DNA of 64,000 nt, from contig JAFBJZ010000939.1 in NCBI GenBank assembly GCA_016785225.1, positions 186,001 to 250,000 of the forward strand, given 5' to 3'. Within the stretch, counting starts at the first letter, position 1; each line of letters opens with the position of its first letter. The position numbers and the translations under genes are program-made. Under the pieces are notes generated by a model. The model did no database searches and was not told the origin of the DNA. It worked only from the letters and a program-made list of their open reading frames with translations. Of the stretch, positions 1 through 12,264 are shown in pieces. Origin of the DNA: Psettodes erumei. Taxonomy: Eukaryota; Chordata; Actinopteri; Pleuronectiformes; Psettodidae.

Positions 1-3000
1 AAAACAGCAAACTCACAATCCCTGTTGGTGCATAATGTGTCACTCTCTGTACACTCATACTTGCATCGCATCACCACTGAAAGTACCACACAACAATAAC
101 ATCCACACAAAGGCATAAAAAAGTTCTTATTATAGCCACAAATGTACTCATTCTGCCACAGGATGAGGACTGATTTGATGGATAGTTTATTCGGTAGCAA
201 AGCATTATATATTGTGGCTGTGAGATAGTAAGTCACATTAGGGTCTGTTACAGGGAATCTTTTTCATTGATCCCCAGCTGAGTTAACAAAGCATTGCAGT
301 TTCCATAGGCCTTTTCCTCTGGGGCTGTACAGGCAATATGGAAGAAGCCTGTAGAAGTCCAGATGTGACAACTATATTTCTGACTACCTGAAAGGAAAAT
401 CCCACCCATACTGTCTGTACACTAAGCGATAAATCTTCATCCTGTGGCATTCGGTGAAGAAGTCCACAGATTAATTTTTAGTTTTTTGTTTCTTTTTTAA
501 TAAGTGTAGTAAATGACTTGTATTTTCTTTCAGGTCGGGTAGTGTTTTCTTAGGCAAGATGCTATACTTGCACCGGCAGTGAGCAGTAGAATATAGCTGG
601 AGTACATGACAGTGATAAATTGTTGGACAAAGATGCTTTTACCATTTGACAAGTAGAGGAAGTGTCTTGTCTTCCTAAAAAGGCAAATCAAGAATTTTAC
701 ATAATTTAAGAAATGTAAGCATTAAAGGCACACTCAATTTTACACGCAAAGGTCACATTATTAGTTCAAGGTGAGTTTTCCCTTGCCATCTGACTTTGTT
801 GCTTTAAAATAAAACAGCTGGGGTTCACCTCACTGCTTCCCCACATTTCTGATCAGACTTTTGAAAGGTAAATGGAGTCACGAAGCCAGACTTGTCTCCA
901 CTTCCCAGAATAGAATAGAGGCTTGCAGCGATCAGGTGGCATCTGCAAAATTTGTCAGTAAATTTGATCTCCTACAAGTGTGTTGGCAAATTCCCCTATC
1001 TGAAAGGCACCCATGAGTTACAGTATCTTCTTGTTTTAAACAAAGAGGGCTTTACTGTGACACTGTGACACCATTATAACAGGAGTTTTTGCAGAAGCTT
1101 CTGAAATGTTGTCGCACTGTTCACTGATTTGCTCAGGGACAAGAGGCAATTTCATTGGTTCCTGTTCTGTAAAAAGCTTTTGACTGCCTTTTAGTTTGGC
1201 TGCACCATACTCATTTAAACTTAAGATGGATGGCAGCCAGGTAGGTGTGGGGGCTGTCCTCCAAAAAATACCAAAACGTGAATACCAAAGCATTTGTAAT
1301 TGCAACAATATTCTGTGAGACGTACTGCATTATCTGACAACAGTGCAGGGATGCCAATATTTTTGGCCATGACTGTATTGTATGTTGTACTTCTGTGATG
1401 CAGTAGGTGGATGAAGGCACGGTAAGTAAGCAAGGTAAGTTATGGTCGGTAACACCTAACACCACACTCCATACTCACCCCATACCATGCAGACACACAT
1501 ACTATTACATACTGAATGCCACACCTAATGTGTTGCTTTCTGTTAAAAGAAATAGGTTTTTCTTACTCACCATCAACCTGCATCTGTCTCTCTTTTGTCA
1601 TGGCAACAGAGCCAGGTGGCATGAGAATTATGCATGTTAGAAATCATACATACTGTACTGGTATATACAGTCCAGGCTGTAAGTATTTGAGCAGTTACAC
1701 ATTCCGTGGTGATCCAGGTCTTCACTGCCTGGGAAAATAAAAAACATCTGCTTGATGTCGATGGAAAATTTTGGGCAGTTACTACGTGCACATCATTTTC
1801 CACAAAATGTTAAATATGTTGATTTTGTTTGAAACCATGTGTATCTGTCCAACTACTTCTGAATCCCTAAATTACTATGTGTCGAGAAAGCTAAATCTCA
1901 CACACGGTTCTTTCAATGCTGATGTAAATTTACTAAAATTAAAGCTGAGATTTGGCATATTAATGTCACGTCCAATATTTATTTAAAATTGAATGTGTTA
2001 AAGCTCAGAGCCTGAAAAGCAAAAAAATGTGTAACTTTCCAGATAATTATGGTCTGCATTCTTAATGCAATAGAATAAGTTCAAGTGAAAAAGAATAATT
2101 ACTGATAAAAGCAGATAATTAATAATCACAGTGCAACCTCTGCATGCAGAATATCTGGACGTGTCCTTGTCTACTGACAGTAGTTCCATTATTTTTAGAC
2201 TCTGACACCAGAACTGGGTAGGGTTTTAGACAGGTTGAAGTGTTTTTCACTTAAAAAATCACAAAAAAGGACAGAACCAAAAACACTAATGGATATACTT
2301 TGAATAGGATTTTCCTGTATGGTAATACCTTCCATTACAGCCTAATTTATACTAATAGAGGTACATGGCCATGTTGATCACCAGTTAGATTAAATAGTTG
2401 GGTCTTGACAGTTATTATGACCTTCTCCTGAGGAAAAAAGATAATCAGGTCTGCGCTGATAGATTTTGCTCCTGTTGAGTGTGCATATGGTGAATTCATG
2501 CTGCAGCACATCATGACATTTGGTCAAAGTCATATATATTAAGCAACTCAGAGAAACAATCAGATGCAATTATGATTATTGCTCCACTGACTGTGAATTC
2601 ATAAGCACTTGAGCATGGACTGTAAAAAATGTCATCTACCTGAATATTAATGACATCTATTAAGACTGAAAGTATATTTCTGGATTCCTGTTAACTATGA
2701 TCATGATCTTACATAATAAGAGGAATGGAGATTAGTGTGACCCACTCACTGGGAAAACAAGACCTTAAATAAATCCTTATGTGTCTGTAAGAAAGACTGG
2801 AAACAGTGACCAATAACTTTGCTGATGTTACATCCCACTGCCCAGTGGTTTCCAAGAGTGGTGGCTCATATCAATGTTCATTTATTGGATACAGCAACAT
2901 TTACATCATTTTTTGTGACATTTTCAGACATCAAAATTGAAGACAAAGGAAATAAAATCTGTTTTAATCTGCAGTTATGCTACAACTAATTACACAACAA

Positions 3001-4199
3001 TTCAAGTTTGTCAGTCGCCAAAACACATGCTCTAGCTTGGCAGGAGCTCACCAGTGGGTTTAATGACACTGTCAGAGAAGCAATGCAAAGATTAGAGTTG
3101 GTAAAAAGAGCTCAAGAAAACACCACTATAAAGAGCTTGAGATAACTGAATCTGAGCCAAACTGGACTCAGACTGAACACTCCACTCATGGCCACACATC
3201 TCATACCAGGCAGGCTTTGGCTCTTTGTAAGAGACATATTTGAACACTAACCTGAACCTTGCATGTTCCCTGCTTCATATATGTGGCTCTGTCATCACTA
3301 GAATACATTAAAACATCACACAGCCTTGTCCTTATAAGCCTTAAAGTTACAATCCTCTTTTAGTCCTGGTTGATTTGAACACCTACAGTTACTAGTGGAG
3401 AAAAAAGAGTCGCACACTTCTTGAAGCAGCAAAACAAACTCTTGTTGTTTTAGTAGCAGTAGTAGTGCTTTTGTTGTTGTTGTTTTAGCAGTAATTGGCC
3501 TTTTTCCATCATTGGGTGAGCAACCTGGTTTATGCTGTGCAGTGCAGAAAGGAACTGGTTACCTGGCTGAGAAGTTGGAGGTGTGCTCTTCATCTACCAG
3601 CTCACTGTGGCTGTCCCTGACTCTTTCATTCAATATTCAATATTTCAAACTAATCTGCTGTCACAAAATACCAAGAATGACCACTGTCGAGTCTTGTAGA
3701 TGTGGCCACTGCATTATAAAAGTCAATTTATGTTTCAGCAGTTAAATGCTTTCATTGTCAAATTGCTGCAGTAGGATATGTTCTGTTTGCTTTGGCAGAA
3801 GCTTAATACAGGTTTTTTGCTTCAACACAGACACCCAGTTCATAATACTACATATAAAGAAACACTGCAAAACTCTCATCAGTGGGCAATTGGCTCAGTC
3901 TCCTTATTCAGTAATAGATAGTAACAGCCATTTATTTAAATGAAAATCTTCAAGCTTGCCACTTTGAATGATTCATACTGTCACCTGTCAAAATAAAAGC
4001 AGAGATGCCCCCTTGAATGAATCATGAATGAATCGATTCCATGCATCATGAATTATTGCTTTCCTGTTTAATAAAGGTCCTCAATCCATGCATCCTTGGT
4101 GAGAGGAGATAGAAGAAAAGAAAAGTGGAGACACAGGCAAGTGCCATGTTAGCCAAATGGAAAGCTCATACCGTTTTAGACGCCACTGTATGAGATGTT
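1..4199. other. AT-rich noncoding stretch, no gene seen
   Basis: All open frames here are short, lack recognisable domains and overlap in several frames. I see a small TTG-rich run near 3,470-3,485 and a short GAATGAATC direct duplication near 4,013-4,034. Nothing else stands out. Confidence 0.6.
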
Positions 4200-4350
4200 C
4201 TCAGTAACTGAGTTTTGCTACCATTAACTGAAGTTCCTGACCTGCATCTGTGGGACTACATATTGTTCTGCTGCAACATGATTGGCTGTTTGGATAATTG
4301 CATGAATAAGCTGGAGCACAAGCAGCCCTAATGAAGTGCACACTGTCTGT
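4200..4350 (-). mobile_element. Tc1-like transposon end fragment, copy 1
   Basis: This stretch shares an exact 19-bp segment (4,226-4,244) with 63,628-63,646, followed in both by a CTGCTGCA core and a degenerate AT-rich end. From memory of teleost repeats, it resembles the terminal part, around the transposase start, of the Tc1-like family whose transposase interior is seen at 33.46-33.83 kb. Only the end is left and there is no coding capacity. The short minus-strand open frame across it is an artefact of the repeat. Confidence 0.6.
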
Positions 4351-5154
4351 ATTTATGCATATGTAAGTGTGTATGAACCTACACCTCACCCAAACCTTCA
4401 CTCTTTATCTGTCTCTCCGCCTCCACCGTCTGCCCACCAGCTGCCCCCAGAGCTCTCTCAGAGTTCTAATGTTTATCATGTAAAATGTGCTGCAGCTTGA
4501 GCACCAACAGAATCAAGAGAAGGGTGGGAGATTTTATCCAAATGACCATCAGAGTGAATAAAGTGTACAACCCCGCCCCACTCTGTTGGGAGGAGATGTA
4601 GATGTAGAACATACATGTTTGATGAGAATATTGTCCAAGCAACATGTTGGATTACCTGTATGCACTTCCCAATTATTATTATTACATCAGAGAATTTCAC
4701 TATAGACTATTTTTATAGACATCATCATCTGCATTTGCGATGCATTTGCTATAATGTTGACTATAATGGACATTAGCATTGCATAATGTATAATGAGCCA
4801 GTCAATGATCTATATACATAGTTCACCCTTAAGCTATACAAGGCCTCTCATTTACTTTACCACCGTAATAACGAATGTTTTATTGAATTTTTGCTTGATG
4901 ATAATTCTCTAATGTAATGTGTGTGAAGCCAAAGCATCTTATTGCTCTGAGCCCTAAAGCCACAACCTCGTCATCTAAACTGTTTCCAGCAACATACTGT
5001 AGTTTGCTTTCACTCAATCCCATGTACTGTGCACTAAATTCTAATGAGAACACCAAATATTTTAGCTGCAGCTGACAACAGTCCCTCATGAATGTTGTAC
5101 TGTGTTTCTTCCTTTTGAGCAATATTTACTGAAAACAAGTTGGAAAATTCTTAC

Positions 5155-5316
5155 CTGCCCAGGGAGGATTTGGAGGGAGTTAAGGGCCTTGTTCAGGGAT
5201 GGTGGTAAGGGTGGGGACAGATGATGGGCATTTTACCTTCCAACCCCAGTAAGGGGGATTTGAACCTTGATCTCCTGATTGAAAGCTCACCTCCTTAACC
5301 TCACGGCTGCCCCCAG
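5155..5316 (-). repeat. tRNA-derived SINE
   Basis: Read on the minus strand, the unit starts at a GGGGGCAGCCGTG head near 5,316 and has an A-box-like GTGAGGTTAAGG stretch. It then has a near-perfect RNA polymerase III B box, GGTTCAAATCC (complement of 5,256-5,266), and a body with an AACAAGGCCCTTAACTCC segment typical of teleost tRNA-derived SINEs. The internal promoter boxes suggest tRNA ancestry. It is diverged and no target-site duplication was identified. No protein is encoded. Confidence 0.72.
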
Positions 5317-6024
5317 TAGTGGAAGTTACTGGGCCAGCAATAATAAAACTGCAGATGCATGACTTTGTTAAACTATTTGTATCTCTCAATTGAGAGATGT
5401 TATTTACACTTACACTTCATGTTATTTTTCACTTTAATGCACCAGCGAGATTTAATGTTAAAGTTGCCAAGGTGCCAGTAAAGTTGCTAGGGAACCTTAT
5501 TATTAATAATAGCTGCTATACTGCACACACACAAACACCACCCCCACTTGAACAAGTTCTGCCAGCTCTTTCACGTGGCTCATCTGACCTTACACAAACT
5601 GGGCTTGTGTTCTCATTAGTTGCAGTTATGACCCAAAAAGCAAATAACCAGAGAATATGAGATGACAGTTAAACATATATCCCACTTTCCCTCGGGCCGT
5701 GAGGAGCCAAAGTGGTTCTCATGATATTCAATGATTCACAACACAAGCACAACAAATGCTAGCTATGCTACACAATGCCACAAACCACAGCCACAGACAG
5801 ATTGTTCTGTACCCCTGCTGTGATTGTGACTTCTGGTTTCATCATGTTCTTGTTGAAGCCCTCATGACATAGGAGTCATGAGCTCCTAACACTAGATACT
5901 AAACCTCTGTGCATGGCTGTTAGGCAATCCTGTTAAAAAAAAAAAAAGAACCCTTGCTGAAGAAGCTGCTGGTGACACTTTGTTCTGGTTTGCTCTATTC
6001 ACAGGCCAGCAGTGCTGGTATCAG

Positions 6025-6290
6025 TAAATGGTAAATGGTCTTGCATTTATATAGTGCTTCTCTCGTCTCATCGACCACTCTAAGCTCTTCTACACTACAA
6101 GCCACATTCACCCATTCATACACACAGAGCTTCTACATTTTTCATCATTTTTTCCTATCATACACCATTCACACATTAAAGATCCATAGGGGGCAATTTA
6201 GTATTCAGTGTTGACACATCGACTGGAGCCAGGAATCGAATCACCGACCTTCCGATTAGTGGACAATTCGCTGTACCCTACAGCATACAC
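6025..6290. repeat. Widespread teleost interspersed repeat, copy A
   Basis: The stretch begins with a duplicated TAAATGG word and ATTTATATAGTGCTTCTC. It continues through CACATTCACCCATTCATACACAC and a GGAGCCAGGAATCGAATCACC segment, then CCGATTAGTGGAC. This order matches a noncoding repeat I know to be very frequent in fish genomes. The GGAATCGAATC segment resembles an inverted tRNA B box. A second, more decayed member lies at 61,865-62,040. I do not assign a superfamily. Confidence 0.6.
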
Positions 6291-6299
6291 AACTCACAT

Positions 6300-7739
6300 G
6301 AACTGTATTTCAGGAAAAAATATGCTTTTTTAAAATAACTTATTTCACTCAAAGTGAAACACTCAACAACAAGGTATTCAACAAGGTGGAGCCTGGACTA
6401 ACACCTCATTAGCAACCATAACACAGAGCTTTCCTCCATGAGTCTCTGTAACACTGCCAAACTAAAGGTGTGCTGAAAATTGACTGCTAGTGACATGACT
6501 GGAAGTCTGTGTATGTTGAAAACTTCAGCTCATACTTCCTGGATTTAAGCTGCTCATTATCTGGGGCTCTGCCATGTCTCTGTTAACTATGAGGAAACTT
6601 TGGAGGAATTACATAGTGCAGAATGTTGTGCATGTGCCAGAATGTTTTGCTGAAATCTGTTCAACAGATAAGACAGTTTTAAATGCACGTTCCTATGGAA
6701 CAAAAAAAACCTTGATAGAAAACCCACTTGACTGGACAGTATTGATGGACATTTCAAACATGAGGTAAAGCACAGTCTTGCGCTAAGTGCAATGTGTCTA
6801 CCCTGGCATACAGTCCAAAATATCTGTGCTATATGTGACTGAATCAGCCCCTCACTTTGTAATTCCTGCATAATCTTTTTATTTCTGTTTCTGGTCTTTT
6901 TTTTTATTTCAAAATTGTTGTAATCTTAATTTTTGCTTCAAATGTAGTTTTGACCATTTCAGTATGAGACTAATTCATTTAAAACTGCTCTGATCATTTG
7001 CATTTCATTTAAAAATAATGGAAATTGCTTGACTACAGTCTAAACCCTGTCACTTCTGACTGTCTCATTACGCAACAAAAAACCCTTCTTTGGCCTTCAT
7101 CCAGTAATGACACAAATTTATTACAGCCCCAAGTGTGATTCAAAAGCAAAATGACCCCTCAAATGCTTGTATCACAGCAGCATTGTGTGTATGGTTAAAT
7201 GATCCAGCTCAGACTTTCTAAAAAAAGTGGCCTCTCTTGGCTTTGTAGATTGAAATGGGTGGGGGTGGGTGGGTTCTTGAATATAAGTGTTCAAGACCGT
7301 TCGTTTGAACCATAAGGACTTTGGATCCACATTGAACAAGGTATAACGATCCATTAATTTGTAATCAAGGGTAATGTGTAAGAGTTGGAGCAGAAGTGAG
7401 GCTAATGCAGCTAAACCTATTTATTTATTAAAATTCCTACTAGCAAAATATCATACCACTATTATCATATTTTGCTCTGAGCTGGAACAAGAATACGTCA
7501 TTTTGCATTGTCTTCCAAAACGAAACAAGAGCCTTTTCTGATAGGATGCCCTATTGGCAGGACAGATTGTGGCTATCTGTTGGCAGCACCTGGAGGTTGC
7601 TCGATGTCTTCCTAGATCTATTATTCATGAATGTTTCCAATCTATAATGTCGTCATCCTTACTGTCCATACCGGAAATCTATGATGTTGTACTATTCAGT
7701 ATGTGTGGTATCTACTGCATGCCTTTCCATCCTGGATGA
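6300..7739. other. AT-rich noncoding stretch, nothing recognised
   Basis: Only short overlapping frames are present and none has a recognisable domain. T-rich and A-rich runs occur near 6,897-6,905 and 7,076-7,082. Confidence 0.55.
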
Positions 7740-7905
7740 AAAATCCTGTTCCTCCTGAGTTTTCTTCCATTTTTATCCTTCAAAAAGTTTATTTTGTGGA
7801 GTATTCCCAAAAGAACAACAGGTGTTGTACAATGTACAGATTGTTAAGCCCTTTTGGGATATATAAACATAATTTGATTGGACAACATCCTTTGCCTGTA
7901 CTTTC
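7735..7905 (+). repeat. Retroposon 3'-end-like fragment
   Basis: The order CTCCTGAGTTTTCTTCCATTTTT, then TTTTGTGGAGTATTCCC, then TGTACAGATTGTTAAGCCCTTT and GGGATATATAAACATAATTTGATTG parallels a 3'-terminal segment common in fish non-LTR retroposons. It is diverged and lacks coding capacity. The clade cannot be assigned from this piece. Confidence 0.5.
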
Positions 7906-8229
7906 CAGAACTGTAACACCTGTCCTCTGGACTATGTCCACAAATATGCCAATATGGACGCTGCTATTGCTAATGTTTGTGTTAAGCCTAGCTGCTTTTT
8001 GAGAATAGAAACAGATTCAAATATGGCAGAAAAAAAGCATGAGGAAGCATTTCAGGTTTTCTCAGAATTTGTTCTGACAACAAAACCCTTAAAAAAAACA
8101 AAAGGGTATCATAGCACAAAATCAGTCACCATAAGGCCAAAATCAGGTAAAGAAAAAAAATTATATGAATCAATTAAAATTTCTAAATCTACAAAAAATT
8201 GTTTTCATGAAGAGGAATAGGATCTCATC

Positions 8230-8760
8230 TGCAGCAAGCAAACATCTCTCTCAGACTCTCTAAGTGAGGCAAAAGAAGTACTCAAACCAAACTCCATAGA
8301 TTTAAAAAAGGACCTTTCAACAAAGGGTGGAGGATACTCAGAGTTCCAATTGTATGTTGTCTGAAGGGTCGATGTATTTAGGTAAAAGGGGGGCCGTGTA
8401 GAGGGAACCCGGTGTAAGAGGTTCAGTAATCCAGTTCTGTGAGTGAGTCTGAAGGTGAAGGGAAAGTTCCAGTGGCATGTAGCAGAGGCAAAGGGCATAG
8501 TGGAGAACCAGGCTGGGTGTGAGGGATCAGAGCGGGCAACATGGTGTTCCAAGCAGGCAGGCAGGCAGGACAGTGCAGGACCGGGAGTGGCAAGGTGCAA
8601 TGATCATGATAGACGCTGAACAGACAATGTCAGGACTGGCCTTTTCTACTGCAGGTGAGTGGAAATTAGAAGCAGGTGATTACTGGAGTTGGTGGGAGAG
8701 TAAATAAGTACCACATCCAGGAACTGAGGTAGAGCAGACCCAGATCCTGACAATTTGACT
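8230..8760 (-). mobile_element. Possible solo LTR or LTR-retroelement fragment
   Basis: On the minus strand this would begin with TGTCAGGATCTGGGTC near 8,753 and run through C/T-rich sequence with a CCTG tetramer run (complement of about 8,552-8,570). A 131-residue minus-strand open frame (8,205-8,600) crosses it without any recognisable domain. The TG start, pyrimidine-rich body and higher GC than the surroundings suggest an LTR. I could not find a matching second LTR or a clear CA end. Confidence 0.3.
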
Positions 8761-8764
8761 GTAG

Positions 8765-11190
8765 GTCCAGACAAAAACACACTTGGTAAAGCCTCCTTTT
8801 ATCATAGGTTTCTTACTCAGGGTCAGAACAAGTCACAATTCATGCATGAGTTGACATATTTTAACCATGTAAAGTGGATATGGCTAAAGTGTGAAATATA
8901 GCAATATTTTCCTTTTCATACATCTAGCACACACAGTTAACTTTCATTGGGAGTTGTAATAAACATTTTCAACAGTTTTGCAGATTGTCGACAGCTCATC
9001 CCATAATTACTCTCCTATTAGGTGTGATGATTCTTTGCGCATTTGTGACACATTGTGTGTTTCATTACACATAGTCATAGCCTTGTTCATATAAGGAAAT
9101 GTTTTGTGCAGCTGCGTGGCCTGCACCAGGATTGAAAATGTTCCCATCTTATAAGAGATTAGGGGAAAACACAGTGTGTTTTTTTTGGAAAAGAAAAAAA
9201 AATTAAACTGATGTGCTAACCTTTGGTCTGCTCTTTCATACTACATCTAGGTTTACCACTGAACCCACCTTTTCAGCCAACCACTGTTAGAAAAGGACAC
9301 ACTCGTTCTATAAGTTACATTTTTTCACTAACTTCTAAGAATTGAACCTCCTGAAATTCAGCATGACAGGCTATCCTTTTTACTGGTTCATTTGTCAACA
9401 CATCAGAACACCTTTGAGATATTTGTATTAAAATAAGTCATGCCAGGGAGATTTTTTTTTTATTTCCTTTGTTCCAAACAAAGGACTGATTGCATTAGAA
9501 GTGCTTGAGGGGAATCGGGGCCTTCTAGGTCAGAGCACTTTGTGATGGGAAGTGTAAATACAGAGGGCCAAATCAAGTTAGGATGCACTCAGTGCTCATT
9601 TGCTGACAGCGTGAAATGAAAGCAAGATGCAATAAGATCTGTGCGAGGATTTTGCTGAAGGTGAGCTGTGGGAGAACCATAATAAGCGAAAGATCCACAT
9701 GTGATAGACTAAGAGGCTGCTAAATTGATTTGAGTCCTCCCTGATGAGTAAGTCAGTACACAGATGTGGGCAGGAGAGAAAAACAAAAAAGGAAAAAAAG
9801 AAAAAGAAAAAAGAAAGTGGTAGCAAAACCTGAGGTCACTCACTTTCAAATCAGCTGCCACTTCAAAGGAAAGACAGACTGATGACTGAGCAAGCAACAA
9901 AAAGTTTATTTCTTGGGGTTCTTTTCTCTGACATTTTTCTTCGCATAGCATAATTAATTAAAGCACATCAAGCATGTGCCGAGATGACAGGCAGTCTATC
10001 ACGTCCTGTTTTCATTCGCAGTCCCTCGCAATGGCGACGAAAGGCAGATGAAAGGTGGGACCACGCTGAGCAGGTTGCAGAAACAGGAGCCAGGTTTAAT
10101 TTTTCACTCTCACCGCAAGAGACAAAGAACAAACAAACCTAACCACATGGACTGTAAAAGTGTTATTTCACTTCTGCTGAGAGGAACTTGTGATTTATTA
10201 GAATCTGTCACAACCCACATTTCAGTCTACAAAGAACGGAAACATTTGTTACTCATATTCTACTTCTCTCTAATATCAAATCCAAAATAACTTGTACATA
10301 TTCAACCTGCTTATTTAATGTCAGTCATTAAAAAAGGTATACACATAATTACTGAGCTATATTTTTTGCAGCTTTGAACACTGCAGTTTTTCAAATAAAG
10401 TCCATCTCTTCTAAATATCTGCTGCACCCCAGGAGCAACTGAGGGCAGTCGTAAAACTAAACAAGGAACAAATGCCATGCTGGGCATAAATATTCACATA
10501 TACATTTCATCAGATATACAATAAAACACTTCTAAACCTAAAACATGACTGTATTCATGGGTACAAAAGTAGGAGCTCTGGTCTGAATGAAAACCCCAGG
10601 ATTTGAGAACTGAAGGAAGGTCATCTCTATTGTGGATCCATGCCTTGAATATACTAATGGAGGTAAAGTAAATCCACTTTTCATTCTTGTGATAACATAA
10701 TGTGTTAAAACATGGAGAAAAAAAACCCTTCATTGCAGATTAACAGCATGGAGTTTCTGGAAGGTGCTGTAATGCCAGCTCCAGAATGATGGACATTCAG
10801 CCCCCATATTTGACAACATCAACAAAGGTGTTAAGCTGTAACTGGTACTACTGCAAAGGTTGTATAAAGGTTTTGTTGTGCCCCCTGAGGGAGCTGTGTA
10901 AAATTGATAAATTGACATAGCTCAAGTCAGTGTCAGTTCGTACTGAAGACTAAGAGTCTGAAAATGAAGCAACCTGGGGTTGTGTAGTCAAAAGAAGAAG
11001 TAAGCTTACCTGACCTCTCTGCTGGAGGCTATGCTAGCTGCCACCAACATAACACCCCTGAATCTCCGACTGAATTGCATCATGGGGAATGTGGGTGCCA
11101 GCCTTTGATAGCAGAGGACAGTGTGTGGGGTAAGACATACAATATCTCTGGTCCTGCTGCATCAGTTTTCAAACTCTGGAGCGCAATGAT
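8765..11190. other. Noncoding stretch
   Basis: Apart from the 63-bp repeat arm near 10.4 kb there is no gene or recognisable element. A purine-rich AAAAG tract occupies about 9,779-9,818. A CATTATGGGAAATG-type word (TGCATCATGGGGAATGTGGG) is at 11,076-11,095. Confidence 0.5.
10391..10453 (-). repeat. 63-bp dispersed repeat, inverted arm 1
   Basis: The reverse complement of this segment matches 14,085-14,147 at 58 of 63 positions with no gaps. The shared core is TGCCCTCAGTTGCTCCTGGG followed by GTGCAGCA and AGAAGAGATG. Similarity stops abruptly on both sides. The family was not recognised; it could be a MITE remnant or a duplicated conserved noncoding piece. Confidence 0.8.
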
Positions 11191-11194
11191 TGAT

Positions 11195-11304
11195 AGATAC
11201 TTTATTAATCCCAAAAGGAAACCTGGGAAAGGTACACTATCATGAACAGGACTTGATACCCCATTGGATTACATGTCTAATGCCTTAACCTCTCGGCCAC
11301 CATG
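11195..11304 (-). repeat. tRNA-Ser-like head joined to LINE-type 3' tail
   Basis: On the minus strand the unit reads GGTGGCCGAGAGGTTAAGGC, then AATCCAATGGGGT, which parallels the D arm, anticodon arm and long variable region of a eukaryotic tRNA-Ser. It is followed directly by TTTGGGATTAATAAAGTATC with a TATC/AATC end. The tRNA part is degenerate: the B box is poor and stem pairing is broken. The tail resembles the one at 22,599-22,668. It therefore looks like a very short SINE or a tRNA retropseudogene fused to a LINE 3' end, not a working tRNA gene. Confidence 0.6.
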
Positions 11305-12246
11305 ATAATATGTTGAGACTACAGTGGCACATGGTAAAATCCAAATATGAAGAGATATCTGATATAAGTCTAGCTCACTTCCATATAGAGCTTTGTAATA
11401 AATATATCTGTTAATTATACACAATGAAAACAATATTTATTTCTGTGGTGTCTATACATTTTCCCACCACAGTAATGTACAGATAAGATCCCTGCACAAC
11501 CCCAATAACCACAATCATGTGAGCAACCGCAGCGCTGCAAACCAGATTCAAAAGAGTGCGCAAGCACTGTGGCTCTTTTTGTGATGGTGATACATTACAT
11601 TACAGAACATCTACATAACTGGCACCAATGTTTGAGAGGCCAGCAAGAAAGGGTCTTTGAGTCCTCCTTGTGCATTTGGACTGCTGCACATGTGCTTTTT
11701 CTGCATTCCCCATTGTGCGGAAGCTTTTCACTGAACATTGCGGTGCAACACACATGAAAGCTGATAAGTGAAAGCCAATGAAGCACAGCAATACCGTCTA
11801 AGCAAGCATCAATAATGTATACAGTAGTTGCACTATCTCCTGGGTAAGCACTGCAGGAGGTACGTAGTCTAGTGAAACCAGCCATCTGTGGCCCAAACAA
11901 AAACCTTCTGAAGCTCTGATCTCTGCTCCACTCTCCCTCCCCACCAACATCTCTCATCTCTCCACCCTCCCTCCCAAGATCCCAATACTTTGGGGACTTT
12001 CCAGCTATTTAATGTTTAATGTCCTCTAAAGCCAAAAGAATGCTAATTTCTGTGGCCTGCTACCAATTTTCCTCCTTTCACTCTCACCCTGAAATTACAA
12101 ATCTGTTGTCCTCACTGCCCTGTTTATCCCCTGTGTTACAGCTGGGGACAATTATGCACAGGAAACTCACAGGGGGATGTATTTTGGGAGCAGTCAGGAA
12201 GTGAGTGGTGGATCCATCCTTCAAGGCAGGCAAGGAACTGTAGACT

Positions 12247-12264
12247 GGGGTGGGGGGTGGGGGG
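12247..12264 (+). other. G-quadruplex-capable G-rich tract
   Basis: Runs of four, six and six guanines are separated by single T residues. The two six-G runs can each supply more than one G tract, so intramolecular quadruplex folding is feasible. It sits in locally GC-rich DNA next to AT-rich surroundings. No gene is attached to it. Confidence 0.6.

Noticed and set aside
8205..8600. 131-codon minus-strand frame as a protein gene
   Set aside because: Composition follows a C/T-rich, LTR-like segment and no known domain is visible. Annotated only as a possible LTR.
11240..11304. Functional tRNA-Ser gene
   Set aside because: Stem pairing and the B box are degraded and a LINE tail follows, so it is a retroposed relic.
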